From: Mesorhizobium ciceri biovar biserrulae WSM1271
Lineage (GTDB): Bacteria; Pseudomonadota; Alphaproteobacteria; Rhizobiales; Rhizobiaceae
DNA length: 64,000 nt
Assembly (NCBI RefSeq): GCF_000185905.1
Contig: NC_014923.1
Location: 4,239,501 to 4,303,500, forward strand
Direction of reading: 5' to 3'
How positions within the stretch are numbered: the first letter of the stretch is position 1; every line of letters starts with the position of its first letter. A program made the position numbers and the translations under genes. This document shows, in pieces, positions 39,630 through 49,005 of this stretch. The notes beneath the pieces were generated by a model. That model was not told the origin of the DNA and searched no databases. It was given only the letters and a program-made list of their open reading frames with translations.

Positions 39630-39766
39630 TGCTGCGGACCGGCCCGCAATTTGGGCGCTTCCCCTTGACCGGATGCAAAAGCGCGGCCATGTGAGCGACA
39701 AATAGAACGAGATTTCGTCGCGCGCAGCGGAATTCTTCTGCCGCACCACAGCTGATATGAGACCTC

Positions 39767-42403
39767 ATGGACGTCGTCGTCGTCGAATCGCCGGCCAAGG
39801 CGAAGACAATCAACAAATACCTCGGCAAGAACTACAAGGTTCTGGCCTCGTTCGGCCATATCAGGGACTTGCCGGCCAAGGATGGCTCGGTGCGTCCGGA
39901 TGAGGATTTCGCCATGTCCTGGGCGGTCGACACCGCCTCTGGCAAGCGCCTCGCCGACATCGCCAAGGCGGTCAAGGACGCCGACGGCCTGATCCTCGCC
40001 ACCGATCCGGATCGCGAAGGCGAAGCGATTTCCTGGCATGTGCTGGAAGTTCTGAAGCAGAAGCGCGCGCTGAAGGACAAGCCGGTCAGCCGCGTCGTCT
40101 TCAACGCCATCACCAAATCGTCGGTGCTGGAAGCGATGGCCAATCCGCGCCAGATCGATGCGCCGCTGGTCGATGCCTATCTCGCCCGCCGGGCGCTGGA
40201 TTATCTCGTCGGCTTCACGCTGTCGCCGGTGCTGTGGCGCAAGCTGCCGGGCGCCCGTTCGGCCGGACGCGTCCAGTCGGTTGCGCTGCGTCTCGTCTGC
40301 GACCGCGAATCCGAGATCGAGCGCTTCATCCGCGAGGAATACTGGCAGATCGCTGCACTGCTGGGCACGCCGCGCAACGAGAATTTCGAAGCGCGGCTGA
40401 CCGCCTTCGATCGCAAGAAGCTGCAAAAGCTCGACATTTCCAACAAGGCGCAGGCCGACGACATCAAGTCGATGCTCGAAGGCGCAACCTTCAAGGCGGT
40501 GTCGGTAGAAGCCAAGCCGACCAAGCGCAATCCCGGCCCGCCCTTCACCACCTCGACGCTGCAGCAGGCCGCCTCGTCGGGTCTCGGCTTCTCGGCCAGC
40601 CGCACCATGCAGGTGGCGCAACGCCTCTATGAAGGCATGGAGATCGGCGGCGAGACCACCGGTCTGATCACCTATATGCGAACCGACGGCGTGCAGATGG
40701 CACCCGAGGCAATCGACGCCGCACGCGATGCCATTGCCAAGGAATTCGGTCCGAAATACCTGCCGGAAAAGCCGCGCCAATATACGGCCAAAGCCAAGAA
40801 CGCCCAGGAAGCGCACGAAGCGATCCGCCCGACGGATTTCATGCGCACCCCGGCATCGGTCAGGCAATATCTCGATTCCGACCAGATGCGGCTCTATGAG
40901 CTGATCTGGAAGCGCGCCATCGCCAGCCAGATGCAGCCGGCCGAAATCGAGCGCACCACCGCCGAGATCGAGGCGGTCAATGGATCGCGCACCGCGGAGC
41001 TGCGTGCCATCGGTTCGGTCGTTCGGTTCGACGGTTTCATCGCCGCATACACCGACCAGAAGGACGACGATGCGGAAGACGAGGAAAATCGTCGCCTGCC
41101 CGAGATCCGTGCCGGCGAGCAGCTTGCCCGCCAGGCGATCAACGCCACCCAGCACACCACCGAGCCGCCGCCGCGCTATTCCGAGGCGTCGCTGATCAAG
41201 AAGCTGGAAGAGCTCGGCATCGGCCGGCCTTCTACCTATACGGCGATCCTGAAGACGCTCGAGGACCGCGATTACGTCACCATCGACAAGCGCCGGCTGG
41301 TGCCGCAGGCCAAGGGCCGGCTGCTGTCGGCCTTCCTCGAAAGCTTCTTCAAGCGCTATGTCGAGTACGACTTCACCGCGTCCCTCGAGGAAAAGCTCGA
41401 CGAGATTTCCGACGGCAAGCTCGCCTGGAAGGACGTGCTGCGCGATTTCTGGAAGGATTTTTCCGGCGCAGTCGCCGACATCAAGGAACTGCGCGTCACC
41501 GACGTGCTGGATGCGCTGAATGAAGAGCTGGCGCCGCTGGTGTTCCCCGCGCGCGAGGACGGTTCGAACCCACGCATCTGTCCGAAATGCGGCACCGGCA
41601 ATCTGTCGCTGAAGCTCGGCAAGTTCGGCGCCTTCGTCGGCTGCTCCAACTATCCCGAATGCTCCTTCACCCGCCAGCTCGGCGATGCCGCCAACCCCAA
41701 TGGTGAGAATGGCGGCGGCGAAGACGGCACCAAGGTCATCGGCAAGGACCCCTATACGTCAGAGGAAATCACGCTACGCAGCGGCCGCTTCGGCCCCTAT
41801 CTGCAACGCGGCGACGGCAAAGAAGCCAAGCGCTCCAGCCTGCCCAAGGGCTGGACGGCAGAGTCGATCGACCACGAAAAGGCGCTGGCGCTGCTGTCGC
41901 TGCCGCGCGATGTCGGCCAGCATCCGGAAACGGCCAAGATGATCTCGGCCGGGCTCGGCCGTTACGGCCCGTTCGTGCTGCATGACGGCACCTATGCCAA
42001 TCTTGAAAGCATCGAGGACGTGTTCTCGATCGGCCTCAACCGCGCCGTGTCGGTGATCGCCGAGAAGCAGCTGAAGGGCAAGGGTGGCCGCAATGGCGGC
42101 ACGGCCGCTGCGCTCAAGGAGCTCGGCGACCACCCCGATGGCGGCGGCAAGATCGTCGTGCGCGACGGCAAATACGGGCCTTACGTGAATTTCGGCAAGG
42201 TCAATGCTACGCTGCCCAAGGGCAAGGATCCCCAGTCGGTGACGATGGAGGATGCGCTGGCGCTGATTGCCGAGAAGGAAGCCAAGGGCGGCGGCGGCAA
42301 AAAGCCGTTCCGCAAGGCGGCCGCGGCCAAAGCTCCGGCAACCAAGAAAGTAGCCGCCAAGAAGCCGGCTGCGAAGAAGCCGGCCGCGAAGAAAAAAGGG
42401 TAG
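39767..42403 (+). CDS. topA: DNA topoisomerase I
   Basis: 878 residues, type IA topoisomerase relaxing negative supercoils. N-terminal Toprim (VVVESPAKAKTINKYLG; ATDPDREGEAISWH), active-site Tyr in ITYMRTDGVQM (about residue 306), one four-Cys zinc ribbon (CPKCGTGNLSLKLG to GCSNYPEC, about 605-635), then repeated topoisomerase C-terminal modules (RFGPYLQRGDG, RYGPFVLHDG, KYGPYVNFGK). The last 35 residues are a histone-H1-like Lys/Ala/Pro tail. Heads the block topA-rnr-DUF983. Confidence 0.97.
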   Translation: MDVVVVESPAKAKTINKYLGKNYKVLASFGHIRDLPAKDGSVRPDEDFAMSWAVDTASGKRLADIAKAVKDADGLILATDPDREGEAISWHVLEVLKQKRALKDKPVSRVVFNAITKSSVLEAMANPRQIDAPLVDAYLARRALDYLVGFTLSPVLWRKLPGARSAGRVQSVALRLVCDRESEIERFIREEYWQIAALLGTPRNENFEARLTAFDRKKLQKLDISNKAQADDIKSMLEGATFKAVSVEAKPTKRNPGPPFTTSTLQQAASSGLGFSASRTMQVAQRLYEGMEIGGETTGLITYMRTDGVQMAPEAIDAARDAIAKEFGPKYLPEKPRQYTAKAKNAQEAHEAIRPTDFMRTPASVRQYLDSDQMRLYELIWKRAIASQMQPAEIERTTAEIEAVNGSRTAELRAIGSVVRFDGFIAAYTDQKDDDAEDEENRRLPEIRAGEQLARQAINATQHTTEPPPRYSEASLIKKLEELGIGRPSTYTAILKTLEDRDYVTIDKRRLVPQAKGRLLSAFLESFFKRYVEYDFTASLEEKLDEISDGKLAWKDVLRDFWKDFSGAVADIKELRVTDVLDALNEELAPLVFPAREDGSNPRICPKCGTGNLSLKLGKFGAFVGCSNYPECSFTRQLGDAANPNGENGGGEDGTKVIGKDPYTSEEITLRSGRFGPYLQRGDGKEAKRSSLPKGWTAESIDHEKALALLSLPRDVGQHPETAKMISAGLGRYGPFVLHDGTYANLESIEDVFSIGLNRAVSVIAEKQLKGKGGRNGGTAAALKELGDHPDGGGKIVVRDGKYGPYVNFGKVNATLPKGKDPQSVTMEDALALIAEKEAKGGGGKKPFRKAAAAKAPATKKVAAKKPAAKKPAAKKKG

Positions 42404-42409
42404 GACAGC

Positions 42410-44728
42410 GTGGCGCGCAAGATCACCGGCAGAACCCACGGCGATCCGCGCACCGCCGACACCAGGGCCAAGGTCAAGGACGACTATCGGCCGTCGCGTG
42501 ACGAAATCCTGCGCTACATTGCCGAAAATCCTGATCGCGCCGGCAAGCGCGACATCGCCAAGGCGTTCGCGCTGCGCGGCGACGACCGCATCTGGCTGAA
42601 GGATATTTTGCGCGACCTGCAGGACGAAGGCGTCCTCACCAAGGAGCGCAAGGGGCTGGCCCGCGTCGGTGCCCTGCCCCATGTCACGGTCCTCGATATT
42701 TTCGACCGCGATGCCGATGGCGTGCTCTTGGCGCGCCCAACCGAACACACAGCCAATGGGCCGCCGCCCATCGTTTCCATCCGCCTGTCGCGCAGTGGCA
42801 GTGGACCGGCGCCCGGCATTGGCGACCGCGTGCTGGCCAAGACCTTTCCCGCCGATGACACGAACGTCGCCCTGGGCGGCCCCGCCTACACCGGGCGGGT
42901 GGTGAAGATTTTCGAAAAGCGCACCGATGCCGTGCTCGGTATCTTTCGCATCCTGCAGGACGGCACCTTCCGCATCGAACCGGTGGAACGGCGCCAGCCC
43001 GAACTGATCGTCGACAAGGAATTCCAGAACGGCGCCAAGAATGGCGACCTGGTCGAGGTCGAGCCGGCGCGAGCCTCCCGTTTCGGCTTGCCGAGAGCCA
43101 AGGTGCTCAACGTGCTGGGCTCTCTGACCAGCGAAAAGGCGGTCTCTATGATCGCCATCCATGCGCACGACATTCCGCATATCTTCCCGGCCGACGTCAT
43201 CGCAGAATCCGAAGCGATCAAGCCGGCGACGCTGGATCACCGCGAGGATTGGCGCGACCTGCCGCTGGTCACCATCGATCCGGCCGACGCCAAGGACCAT
43301 GACGACGCCGTCTTCGCCACGCCGGATCTCGACGAGAAGAACCCCGGCGGCGTGGTTGCCACCGTGGCGATCGCCGACGTCGCCGCCTATGTGCGCTATG
43401 GCACTGCACTCGACCGCGAAGCGCTGAAGCGCGGCAACTCGGTCTATTTCCCGGATCGTGTCGTGCCGATGCTGCCCGAGCGCATCTCCAACGATCTCTG
43501 CTCGCTGCGCGAGGGCCAGGACCGGCCGGCATTGGCGGTGCGCATGATCTTTTCGGCCGAGGGCCGCAAGCTCAGGCACACCTTCCATCGCGTCATGATG
43601 AAGTCGGCGGCAAAGCTCGCCTACCAACAGGCTCAGGCGGTGATCGACGGCGCGCCGGACGACAAGACAGGCCCGATCCTCGAAACCGTGCTGAAGCCAC
43701 TGTGGGACGCCTATGCGATCCTGAAGCGCGGCCGCGATGGCCGCCAGCCGCTCGAACTCGATCTGCCGGAGCGCAAGATCGTACTCAAGCCGGACGGCAC
43801 CGTCGACCGCGTCATCGTGCCGGAGCGGCTCGATGCCCACAAGCTCATCGAAGAATTCATGATCCAGGCCAATGTCGCCGCGGCCGAGACGCTGGAGGCG
43901 AAGAAGCAGGAGCTGGTCTATCGCGTCCACGACGCGCCGTCGCTCGCCAAGCAGGAATCGCTGCGCGAGTTCCTGCAGACATTGGGCCTGTCACTGGCGC
44001 GCGGCGCGCAGATGCAGCCAAGCCAGTTCAACGGCATTTTGGAGCGCGTGCGCGGCGCCGACAATGAAGGCCTTGTCAACGAAGTGGTGCTGCGATCGCA
44101 GAGCCAGGCCGAATACTCGCCAAAGAACATCGGCCATTTCGGTCTCAACCTCCGCCGCTACGCCCATTTCACCTCGCCGATCCGCCGCTATGCCGATTTG
44201 ATCGTGCATCGCGGACTTATTGCCGCACTCGGACTGGGTCCGGGTGGGCTGACGCAGGACGAAGCGGCACGGCTCGAAGATGTCGCGGTGCTGATCTCCG
44301 GCACGGAACGCCGCGCAATGGCGGCCGAGCGGGACACGGTCGACCGTCTGATCGCCGCCTATCTCGCCGAACGCGTCGATGACCGCTTCGATGCCCGCAT
44401 CTCCGGCGTCACCAAATCAGGACTATTTGTCCAATTGCCGCAGTACGGCGCGGATGGTTTCATCCCGGTGTCAACTCTGGGCGGCGATTACTATATATAC
44501 GATGAAACGGCTCGCTCCCTGTTCGGAGAACGCTCTGGCAAAGGCTACCAACTCGCGGACCGCGTCGAGGTCCGGCTTATCGAGGTGGCGCCGATGGCCG
44601 GCGCGATGCGCTTCGAGATGTTGACCGACCCAAAGCCTCTGCCGGGCTCCAAGCGGTCGTTTCACAAGGCCAAGGGCCGCGCCCGCGCGTCGCAATCGCG
44701 ACCGGGTTCGCGCGGCAGGAGACGATGA
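42410..44728 (+). CDS. rnr: Ribonuclease R
   Basis: 772 residues, processive 3'-5' exoribonuclease degrading structured RNA. N-terminal winged-helix/cold-shock region, catalytic RNB domain with Asp cluster (TIDPADAKDHDDAVF, about 285-300) and the helix LNLRRYAHFTSPIRRYADL, then a C-terminal S1 domain (FDARISGVTKSGLFVQL) and a basic tail. Begins 6 nt after topA, so the two are one transcript; its stop overlaps the DUF983 start. Confidence 0.96.
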   Translation: MARKITGRTHGDPRTADTRAKVKDDYRPSRDEILRYIAENPDRAGKRDIAKAFALRGDDRIWLKDILRDLQDEGVLTKERKGLARVGALPHVTVLDIFDRDADGVLLARPTEHTANGPPPIVSIRLSRSGSGPAPGIGDRVLAKTFPADDTNVALGGPAYTGRVVKIFEKRTDAVLGIFRILQDGTFRIEPVERRQPELIVDKEFQNGAKNGDLVEVEPARASRFGLPRAKVLNVLGSLTSEKAVSMIAIHAHDIPHIFPADVIAESEAIKPATLDHREDWRDLPLVTIDPADAKDHDDAVFATPDLDEKNPGGVVATVAIADVAAYVRYGTALDREALKRGNSVYFPDRVVPMLPERISNDLCSLREGQDRPALAVRMIFSAEGRKLRHTFHRVMMKSAAKLAYQQAQAVIDGAPDDKTGPILETVLKPLWDAYAILKRGRDGRQPLELDLPERKIVLKPDGTVDRVIVPERLDAHKLIEEFMIQANVAAAETLEAKKQELVYRVHDAPSLAKQESLREFLQTLGLSLARGAQMQPSQFNGILERVRGADNEGLVNEVVLRSQSQAEYSPKNIGHFGLNLRRYAHFTSPIRRYADLIVHRGLIAALGLGPGGLTQDEAARLEDVAVLISGTERRAMAAERDTVDRLIAAYLAERVDDRFDARISGVTKSGLFVQLPQYGADGFIPVSTLGGDYYIYDETARSLFGERSGKGYQLADRVEVRLIEVAPMAGAMRFEMLTDPKPLPGSKRSFHKAKGRARASQSRPGSRGRRR

Positions 44729-45174
44729 TGACAACAGCCATGGAAGAACAGGTTTTCGGCGGAGAACATCACTCGGGCCGGGCCGCACGCCCGCTGTGGA
44801 CGGCGATGAAGCGCGGCCTGCTCGGCCGCTGCCCGCATTGCGGCGAAGGCAAGCTGTTTCGCGCTTTTACCAAGACCGTCGACACATGCGGCGTCTGCGG
44901 CGAGGAATTGCATCACCACCGGGCCGACGACCTGCCGGCCTACCTCGTCATCGTCATCGTCGGCCACATCGTGCTGGGCGCCTTCATGGGCGTTGAGGCG
45001 ACGTCGACTTTGTCCATATGGCAGCACATCGCCATCTGGGTGCCGCTGACCATCCTTTTGTCGGTTGCGCTGCTGCAGCCGGTCAAGGGTGCCGTCATCG
45101 GACTGCAATGGGCCTTCTATATGCACGGCTTCGGCGGGGAGCACGACGTGATCGAGCCGCATCCCGGAGCCTAG
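44725..45174 (+). CDS. DUF983 domain-containing membrane protein
   Basis: 149 residues: an N-terminal zinc ribbon (CPHCGEGKLFRAF and CGVCGEEL) and two membrane helices (about 73-93 and 101-120). Translationally coupled to rnr through ATGATGA at 44725. Widespread in alphaproteobacteria at this locus; function unknown. Start may be 44725 or the next ATG. Confidence 0.88.
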   Translation: MMTTAMEEQVFGGEHHSGRAARPLWTAMKRGLLGRCPHCGEGKLFRAFTKTVDTCGVCGEELHHHRADDLPAYLVIVIVGHIVLGAFMGVEATSTLSIWQHIAIWVPLTILLSVALLQPVKGAVIGLQWAFYMHGFGGEHDVIEPHPGA

Positions 45175-45260
45175 GCCGCAGCCAAGAATGCTGCCTGGCG
45201 CAACATACCGACCGTGAAAGGCCACTTTCGCTTGCCAGAAGTTTCCGCTAGGTCCTGCGC

Positions 45261-46001
45261 ATGGACGGTATGACCAAGGCGGAAGTCGACAGGATCGAGC
45301 GGAGCATGATCGCTCATAGCGACCGGCCAATTCGCCCGCGCGACGCGGCAACCCTCATCCTGCTCGACCGCAAGGACGACGACGTACTGGTTCTGATGGG
45401 TCGCCGCCATGCCGGCCACGCCTTCATGCCGGGCAAGTTCGTCTTTCCCGGCGGCCGCACCGATCCGGCCGATAGCCGCATACCGGTCGTCGCCGCCCTG
45501 CACCCGAAGCAGGAAGCCAAGCTGATCGCCGGGCCGGGGCGCACAAGCGCCGCACGAGCCCGCGCCATCGCCCTGTCGGCCATCCGAGAGACCTATGAGG
45601 AAGCCGGGCTGCTGATCGGCCGCAAGGGTGCTTTCGCAACCCCCAGATCCGACTGGCAAGGCTTTGCCGAACACGGCGTGCAACCCTCTCTCGACATGCT
45701 GCGCTTCGTCGCGCGCGCCATCACGCCGCCCAACCGGGTGCGCCGCTTCGACACCCGCTTCTTCAGCGCCTGGCGTGACGACGTCGCGGTCGAACTGCCC
45801 GGTGGCGGTCCGACCAACGAACTGGAAGAGCTGGTCTGGCTGCCGCTTGCCAAGGCCAGGGAAGCCGACATACCCGACATCACCCGAATGATCCTGGACG
45901 AGTTGGAAAAGCGCCTCGCCCATGATCCACTGTTGCGTCCAGGCGGTCCCGTGCCCTTCTACCGGCTTGTCCGCAGCCGCTTCATCCGCGAACTTCTCTA
46001 G
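45261..46001 (+). CDS. NUDIX hydrolase
   Basis: 246 residues. The Nudix box is recognisable but interrupted: FPGGRTDPADSRI is followed by an insertion of about 35 residues before AIRETYEEAGLLIG, a form seen in the NUDT19/CoA-type group. It hydrolyses a nucleoside-diphosphate-linked compound; the substrate is unknown. It belongs to the conserved topA-rnr-DUF983-NUDIX order. A small palindromic repeat begins at the base after its stop. Confidence 0.87.
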   Translation: MDGMTKAEVDRIERSMIAHSDRPIRPRDAATLILLDRKDDDVLVLMGRRHAGHAFMPGKFVFPGGRTDPADSRIPVVAALHPKQEAKLIAGPGRTSAARARAIALSAIRETYEEAGLLIGRKGAFATPRSDWQGFAEHGVQPSLDMLRFVARAITPPNRVRRFDTRFFSAWRDDVAVELPGGGPTNELEELVWLPLAKAREADIPDITRMILDELEKRLAHDPLLRPGGPVPFYRLVRSRFIRELL

Positions 46002-46045
46002 AGCAATTCCAGGAAAGTGTGACGCGGTTTTCCGTCCGAATTGCG
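46002..46045 (+). repeat. Small palindromic intergenic repeat, copy B
   Basis: 44 nt: AGCAATTCCAGGAAAG ... GCGGTTTTCCGTCCGAATTGCG. It matches the copy at 30219-30265 (opposite strand) apart from three one-base gaps and a few substitutions. It lies between the NUDIX stop and the MFS gene, which argues against an MFS start at 46041 inside it. Confidence 0.8.
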
Positions 46046-46076
46046 TAAGATCAAACAGACAGAGTATTCAGCATCC

Positions 46077-47255
46077 ATGACGGTCGATACCCAACCAAAG
46101 GGCGACGAGCGCGTACACTGGCTGCCGATGGTGGCGGCGATCTCGTCGATCAGCGTCGTCGGCATCGCCATCGGCCTCGGCATGCCGCTGCTCAGCGTCA
46201 TCCTTGAAACACGCGGCCACTCGGCTTCGATGATCGGCCTCAACACCGCCGTCGCCGGCCTCGCCTCGATCGCCGGTGCGCCGCTGGCGACCCCGCTCGC
46301 CATGCGCTTCGGCGTTGCCTGGACCATGATCGCCATGATCGCCGCCGGCGCGCTGGCCTTTGTCGGCTTCCATTTCGCACCCGATTTCTGGATGTGGTTT
46401 CCACTGCGCATCGTGCTGCACATTGCGCTGACGGTGCTGTTCATCCTGTCTGAATTCTGGATCAGCACCTCGGCGCCGCCGCACCGGCGCGGCCTTGTCC
46501 TTGGCATCTACGCCACTGTCCTGTCGCTCGGCTTTGCCGCCGGACCGTGGCTGTTCGCTCATCTCGGCAGTTCCGGCTTCAGGCCGTTCGGCGTCATCAT
46601 CGCGTTGGTGACGCTGGCGGCCATACCCGTGCTGGCAGCACGCAACGAGAGCCCGTCGATCGCCTCGGATGGCGAAACCAGCAATTTCCTGCGCTACATC
46701 TGGCTGGTGCCGTCGGCGACCGCTGCCGTGCTGGTGTTCGGCGCGGTGGAAACCGGCGGCTTTGCGCTGTTCCCGATCTACGGCAGCCGAATCGGCTATT
46801 CCGAGGCCGATGCGGCCCTTCTGCTGACCATGATCGGCCTCGGCAATGTGTTGTTGCAGATCCCGATCGGCATGATCAGCGACCGCGTCAGCGATCGCCG
46901 CTACCTGCTGATTGCCTGCGCGACGGTCGGTCTTATCGGCACCGTGTTCATGCCCTTCTTCGCCCAGAATTGGCATTTGATGGCCGCGCTTCTGTTCGTC
47001 TGGGGCGGCGGCGTCGCTGCCATGTACACGATCGGCCTTGCCCATCTCGGCTCGCAGCTTTCCGGCCATGAACTGGCGTCGGCCAATGCCGCCTTCGTGC
47101 TGTGCTACGGCGTCGGCATGGTGCTCGGCCCGCAGGCGATCGGCATCGGCATGGATGCGTTCGGCCCGTCCGGCTTCGGCTGGTCGCTCGGCCTGTTCTT
47201 CGCCGCCTATATCGCTTTGGTCGCCGTCAGGTTGGTTCGCAAGATCCTGCTGTAG
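46077..47255 (+). CDS. MFS transporter
   Basis: 392 residues, about twelve membrane helices. Features include the VISxxxxG-like N-terminal helix (AAISSISVVGIAIGLGMPLLSV), a charged loop after helix 5-6 (SAPPHRRGLVLGIYA) and MISDRVSDRRYLLI in the second half, placing it in the YcaD/UMF1-like sugar or drug permease groups. Substrate unknown. The ATG at 46077 (MTVDTQPKGD) is chosen because the alternative at 46041 lies in a repeat. Confidence 0.85.
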   Translation: MTVDTQPKGDERVHWLPMVAAISSISVVGIAIGLGMPLLSVILETRGHSASMIGLNTAVAGLASIAGAPLATPLAMRFGVAWTMIAMIAAGALAFVGFHFAPDFWMWFPLRIVLHIALTVLFILSEFWISTSAPPHRRGLVLGIYATVLSLGFAAGPWLFAHLGSSGFRPFGVIIALVTLAAIPVLAARNESPSIASDGETSNFLRYIWLVPSATAAVLVFGAVETGGFALFPIYGSRIGYSEADAALLLTMIGLGNVLLQIPIGMISDRVSDRRYLLIACATVGLIGTVFMPFFAQNWHLMAALLFVWGGGVAAMYTIGLAHLGSQLSGHELASANAAFVLCYGVGMVLGPQAIGIGMDAFGPSGFGWSLGLFFAAYIALVAVRLVRKILL

Positions 47256-47366
47256 CGCGACTGCGGCCTGCCATGCATTTGGCACGGCACGGTGACAGGC
47301 TGCTGACAGAACCGTGTCAGGAGCACAGGGCTAAAAAGGTGTCCCAAAACACTTGAGGACACTTCC

Positions 47367-47825
47367 ATGATCGACAGCGGCTTTGAAACCACATCGCTAC
47401 GAATGACACTGCTTCTGCTCGTGACCTTCCAGGCTCCGGCCGCCGACGTCGACCGCATCATGGATGCCGTGGTGGCGATCGCGCCGCTGGCCATGGGCAA
47501 ATATGACCGCAATGCCTATCAGTCGGCGCACGGCATCGAACGCTACAGGCCGCTTGACGGTGCGGCCGCCGGCGCCGAAACCGAATTGCGGCGGCGCCCC
47601 GGCACGGTCGAGGTTTCCTTCGAACTGCCGGACGACCAGGCGCTGGCCGCCCACGTCGTCGAGGCGATTTTCCAGGCGCACTCCTACCAGGAACCGGTGA
47701 TCCGCATTCAGCCGATTCTCGCCAGCCGTTCCAAGGGGCTGGACGACCGCGCCAATCCGAATCGCTGGTGGAACACGACCGGAGACTGGAAGAAGGTTGC
47801 GGCATCGGCGACGGAAACCGCATGA
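47367..47825 (+). CDS. NIF3/YqfO-like domain protein
   Basis: 152 residues. The core (about 14-112) resembles the small CutA-like domain of NIF3/YqfO proteins: LLLLVTFQAPAADVDRIMDAV, MGKYDRNAYQS, GIERYRPLDG, and the end HSYQEPVIRIQPI. No signal peptide or metal motif. Function unknown. The ribosome site GAGG lies within the 3' arm of a GTGTCC/GGACAC inverted repeat (47339-47344, 47357-47362), which could mask it. Confidence 0.72.
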   Translation: MIDSGFETTSLRMTLLLLVTFQAPAADVDRIMDAVVAIAPLAMGKYDRNAYQSAHGIERYRPLDGAAAGAETELRRRPGTVEVSFELPDDQALAAHVVEAIFQAHSYQEPVIRIQPILASRSKGLDDRANPNRWWNTTGDWKKVAASATETA

Positions 47826-47873
47826 TTTCCGCTCCCGAGCCGGCTCTGGTGGGTCGCGCAAGGCCTACCGGGC

Positions 47874-47901
47874 TTGACTTTCCGGGCGCGTTCTTTATGT
47901 G
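47874..47901 (+). promoter_or_regulatory. Likely rpmG promoter
   Basis: TTGACT (47874-47879), then after 16 nt TATGTG (47896-47901), an alphaproteobacterial housekeeping-type arrangement 77 nt before the rpmG start. Confidence 0.45.
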
Positions 47902-47978
47902 TCGCGCCAAGTTTCCCGCGTCCGGGTGTTTCCCCGTGCTCCAGCGGCCAAAACCCCACGAACAAACGGACTGATATC

Positions 47979-48146
47979 ATGGCCAAAGCCGCAAACATCA
48001 AGATCAAGCTTCTGTCGACCGCCGACACCGGTTTCTTCTACGTGACCAGCAAGAACAGCCGCACCAAGACCGACAAGCTGTCGTTCCGCAAGTACGACCC
48101 GGTCGCCAAGAAGCACGTCGAGTTCAAGGAAACCAAGATCAAGTAA
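47979..48146 (+). CDS. rpmG: 50S ribosomal protein L33
   Basis: 55 residues, zinc-free L33 of the large subunit. The N-terminus MAKAANIKIKLLSTA and the end VEFKETKIK are diagnostic; the Cys pairs of the zinc-binding form are absent, as is usual in Proteobacteria. It has its own promoter and a strong terminator, so it is monocistronic. In many Rhizobiales it lies next to pleD; here about 9.5 kb separates them. Confidence 0.97.
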   Translation: MAKAANIKIKLLSTADTGFFYVTSKNSRTKTDKLSFRKYDPVAKKHVEFKETKIK

Positions 48147-48170
48147 TCCGGGTTTCCCGCCGCAATGCCG

Positions 48171-48198
48171 AAACGCCGCCCAATGGGCGGCGTTTTTC
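48171..48198 (+). terminator. Intrinsic terminator of rpmG
   Basis: AAACGCCGCCC (48171-48181) pairs perfectly with GGGCGGCGTTT (48185-48195) over a 3-nt loop, ending in five T. Confidence 0.92.
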
Positions 48199-48316
48199 GT
48201 TTGTAACAGTTGATTTCGTTGCATCCGAGCAGAGACTCCAGCCAAAGGATTGACCCTTAGCCATGGTTGCGGCACCCTTGGCCGTGGGTTGGGTGTCACG
48301 AATAAGGCGCCTATGC

Positions 48317-48574
48317 ATGTCGAAGAAGTTGAAAGCTGCAATCATTGCAGCCCTTGTCGCTCTGGCTGCTGGCTTTGCCGTCAGCAACGGGCTGATAAGC
48401 CAGCAGACGGCCGATGAGATCAAGGCCAGGACTGACCAGGTTCTGACTGAGGAAGAGGCCGCACCGCCTGCACCTCAGCCTGACAGCCCCGCCACGCCTT
48501 CCACGGAACCCGCACCGCAGGCTCCGACACCTCCCGCCGCGGCACCCCCGCAAGGATCACAACAGGGTCAATGA
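48317..48574 (+). CDS. Small exported or membrane-anchored Pro/Ala-rich protein
   Basis: 85 residues: MSKKLKAAIIAALVALAAGF forms a basic start plus one hydrophobic helix (signal anchor or signal peptide), followed by the short segment ISQQTADEIKARTDQVL and a Pro/Ala/Gln tail. No lipobox. Codon use is like its neighbours and the ATG is preceded by AAGG. Not recognised; the low-complexity tail suggests a periplasmic spacer. Confidence 0.6.
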   Translation: MSKKLKAAIIAALVALAAGFAVSNGLISQQTADEIKARTDQVLTEEEAAPPAPQPDSPATPSTEPAPQAPTPPAAAPPQGSQQGQ

Positions 48575-48729
48575 AGAAGCCTCGCCAGGATGGGCTCCTC
48601 TCGTGCGATCGCGCCATCTGAGTGTATCGTTTTAATACAATCGCCAATTGGTAGACTTGCACCACGGATAGGTAGTTAGTTTCAGCGTCAGGCAAAAAGG
48701 GGGGAAATGCCTCGCACTGGGAGAAAACG

Positions 48730-48939
48730 ATGTCCGTACAAAAAGGCGACTTTCGAACCAACAGAGCCGACTACGTGATTGCCGCGATGCATGGCGGAGT
48801 GACCGCCGAAGACAGCGTTCGAGACGAGAACCTGGCAAGGAGAAAGAAGTCCCTGTGGCTGAAGGAGCGGCGATCGGCCAAATCGGCTGAAAACCCGTTG
48901 GACAGCTCGCCGCTGTCCAAAAGAAGCCCTCGCGGTTAG
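48730..48939 (+). CDS. Small basic hypothetical protein
   Basis: 69 residues, charged, Lys/Arg/Ser-rich, no membrane segment or known motif (MSVQKGDFRTNRADYVIAAM at the start). GGGAG lies 8 nt before the ATG. The 155 nt upstream include an AT-rich TGTATCGTTTTAATACA that could be promoter. Not recognised; could be an orphan small gene of the accessory region. Confidence 0.45.
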   Translation: MSVQKGDFRTNRADYVIAAMHGGVTAEDSVRDENLARRKKSLWLKERRSAKSAENPLDSSPLSKRSPRG

Positions 48940-49005
48940 CGGTCTACAATCGCCTTCCGCGATCACACCATATCCGCACACAACCCACTCGCCCATATTG
49001 CAGGT

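Noticed and set aside
41774..43930. 718-codon minus-strand frame across topA and rnr
   Set aside because: Spans two well-supported plus-strand genes and has shadow composition.
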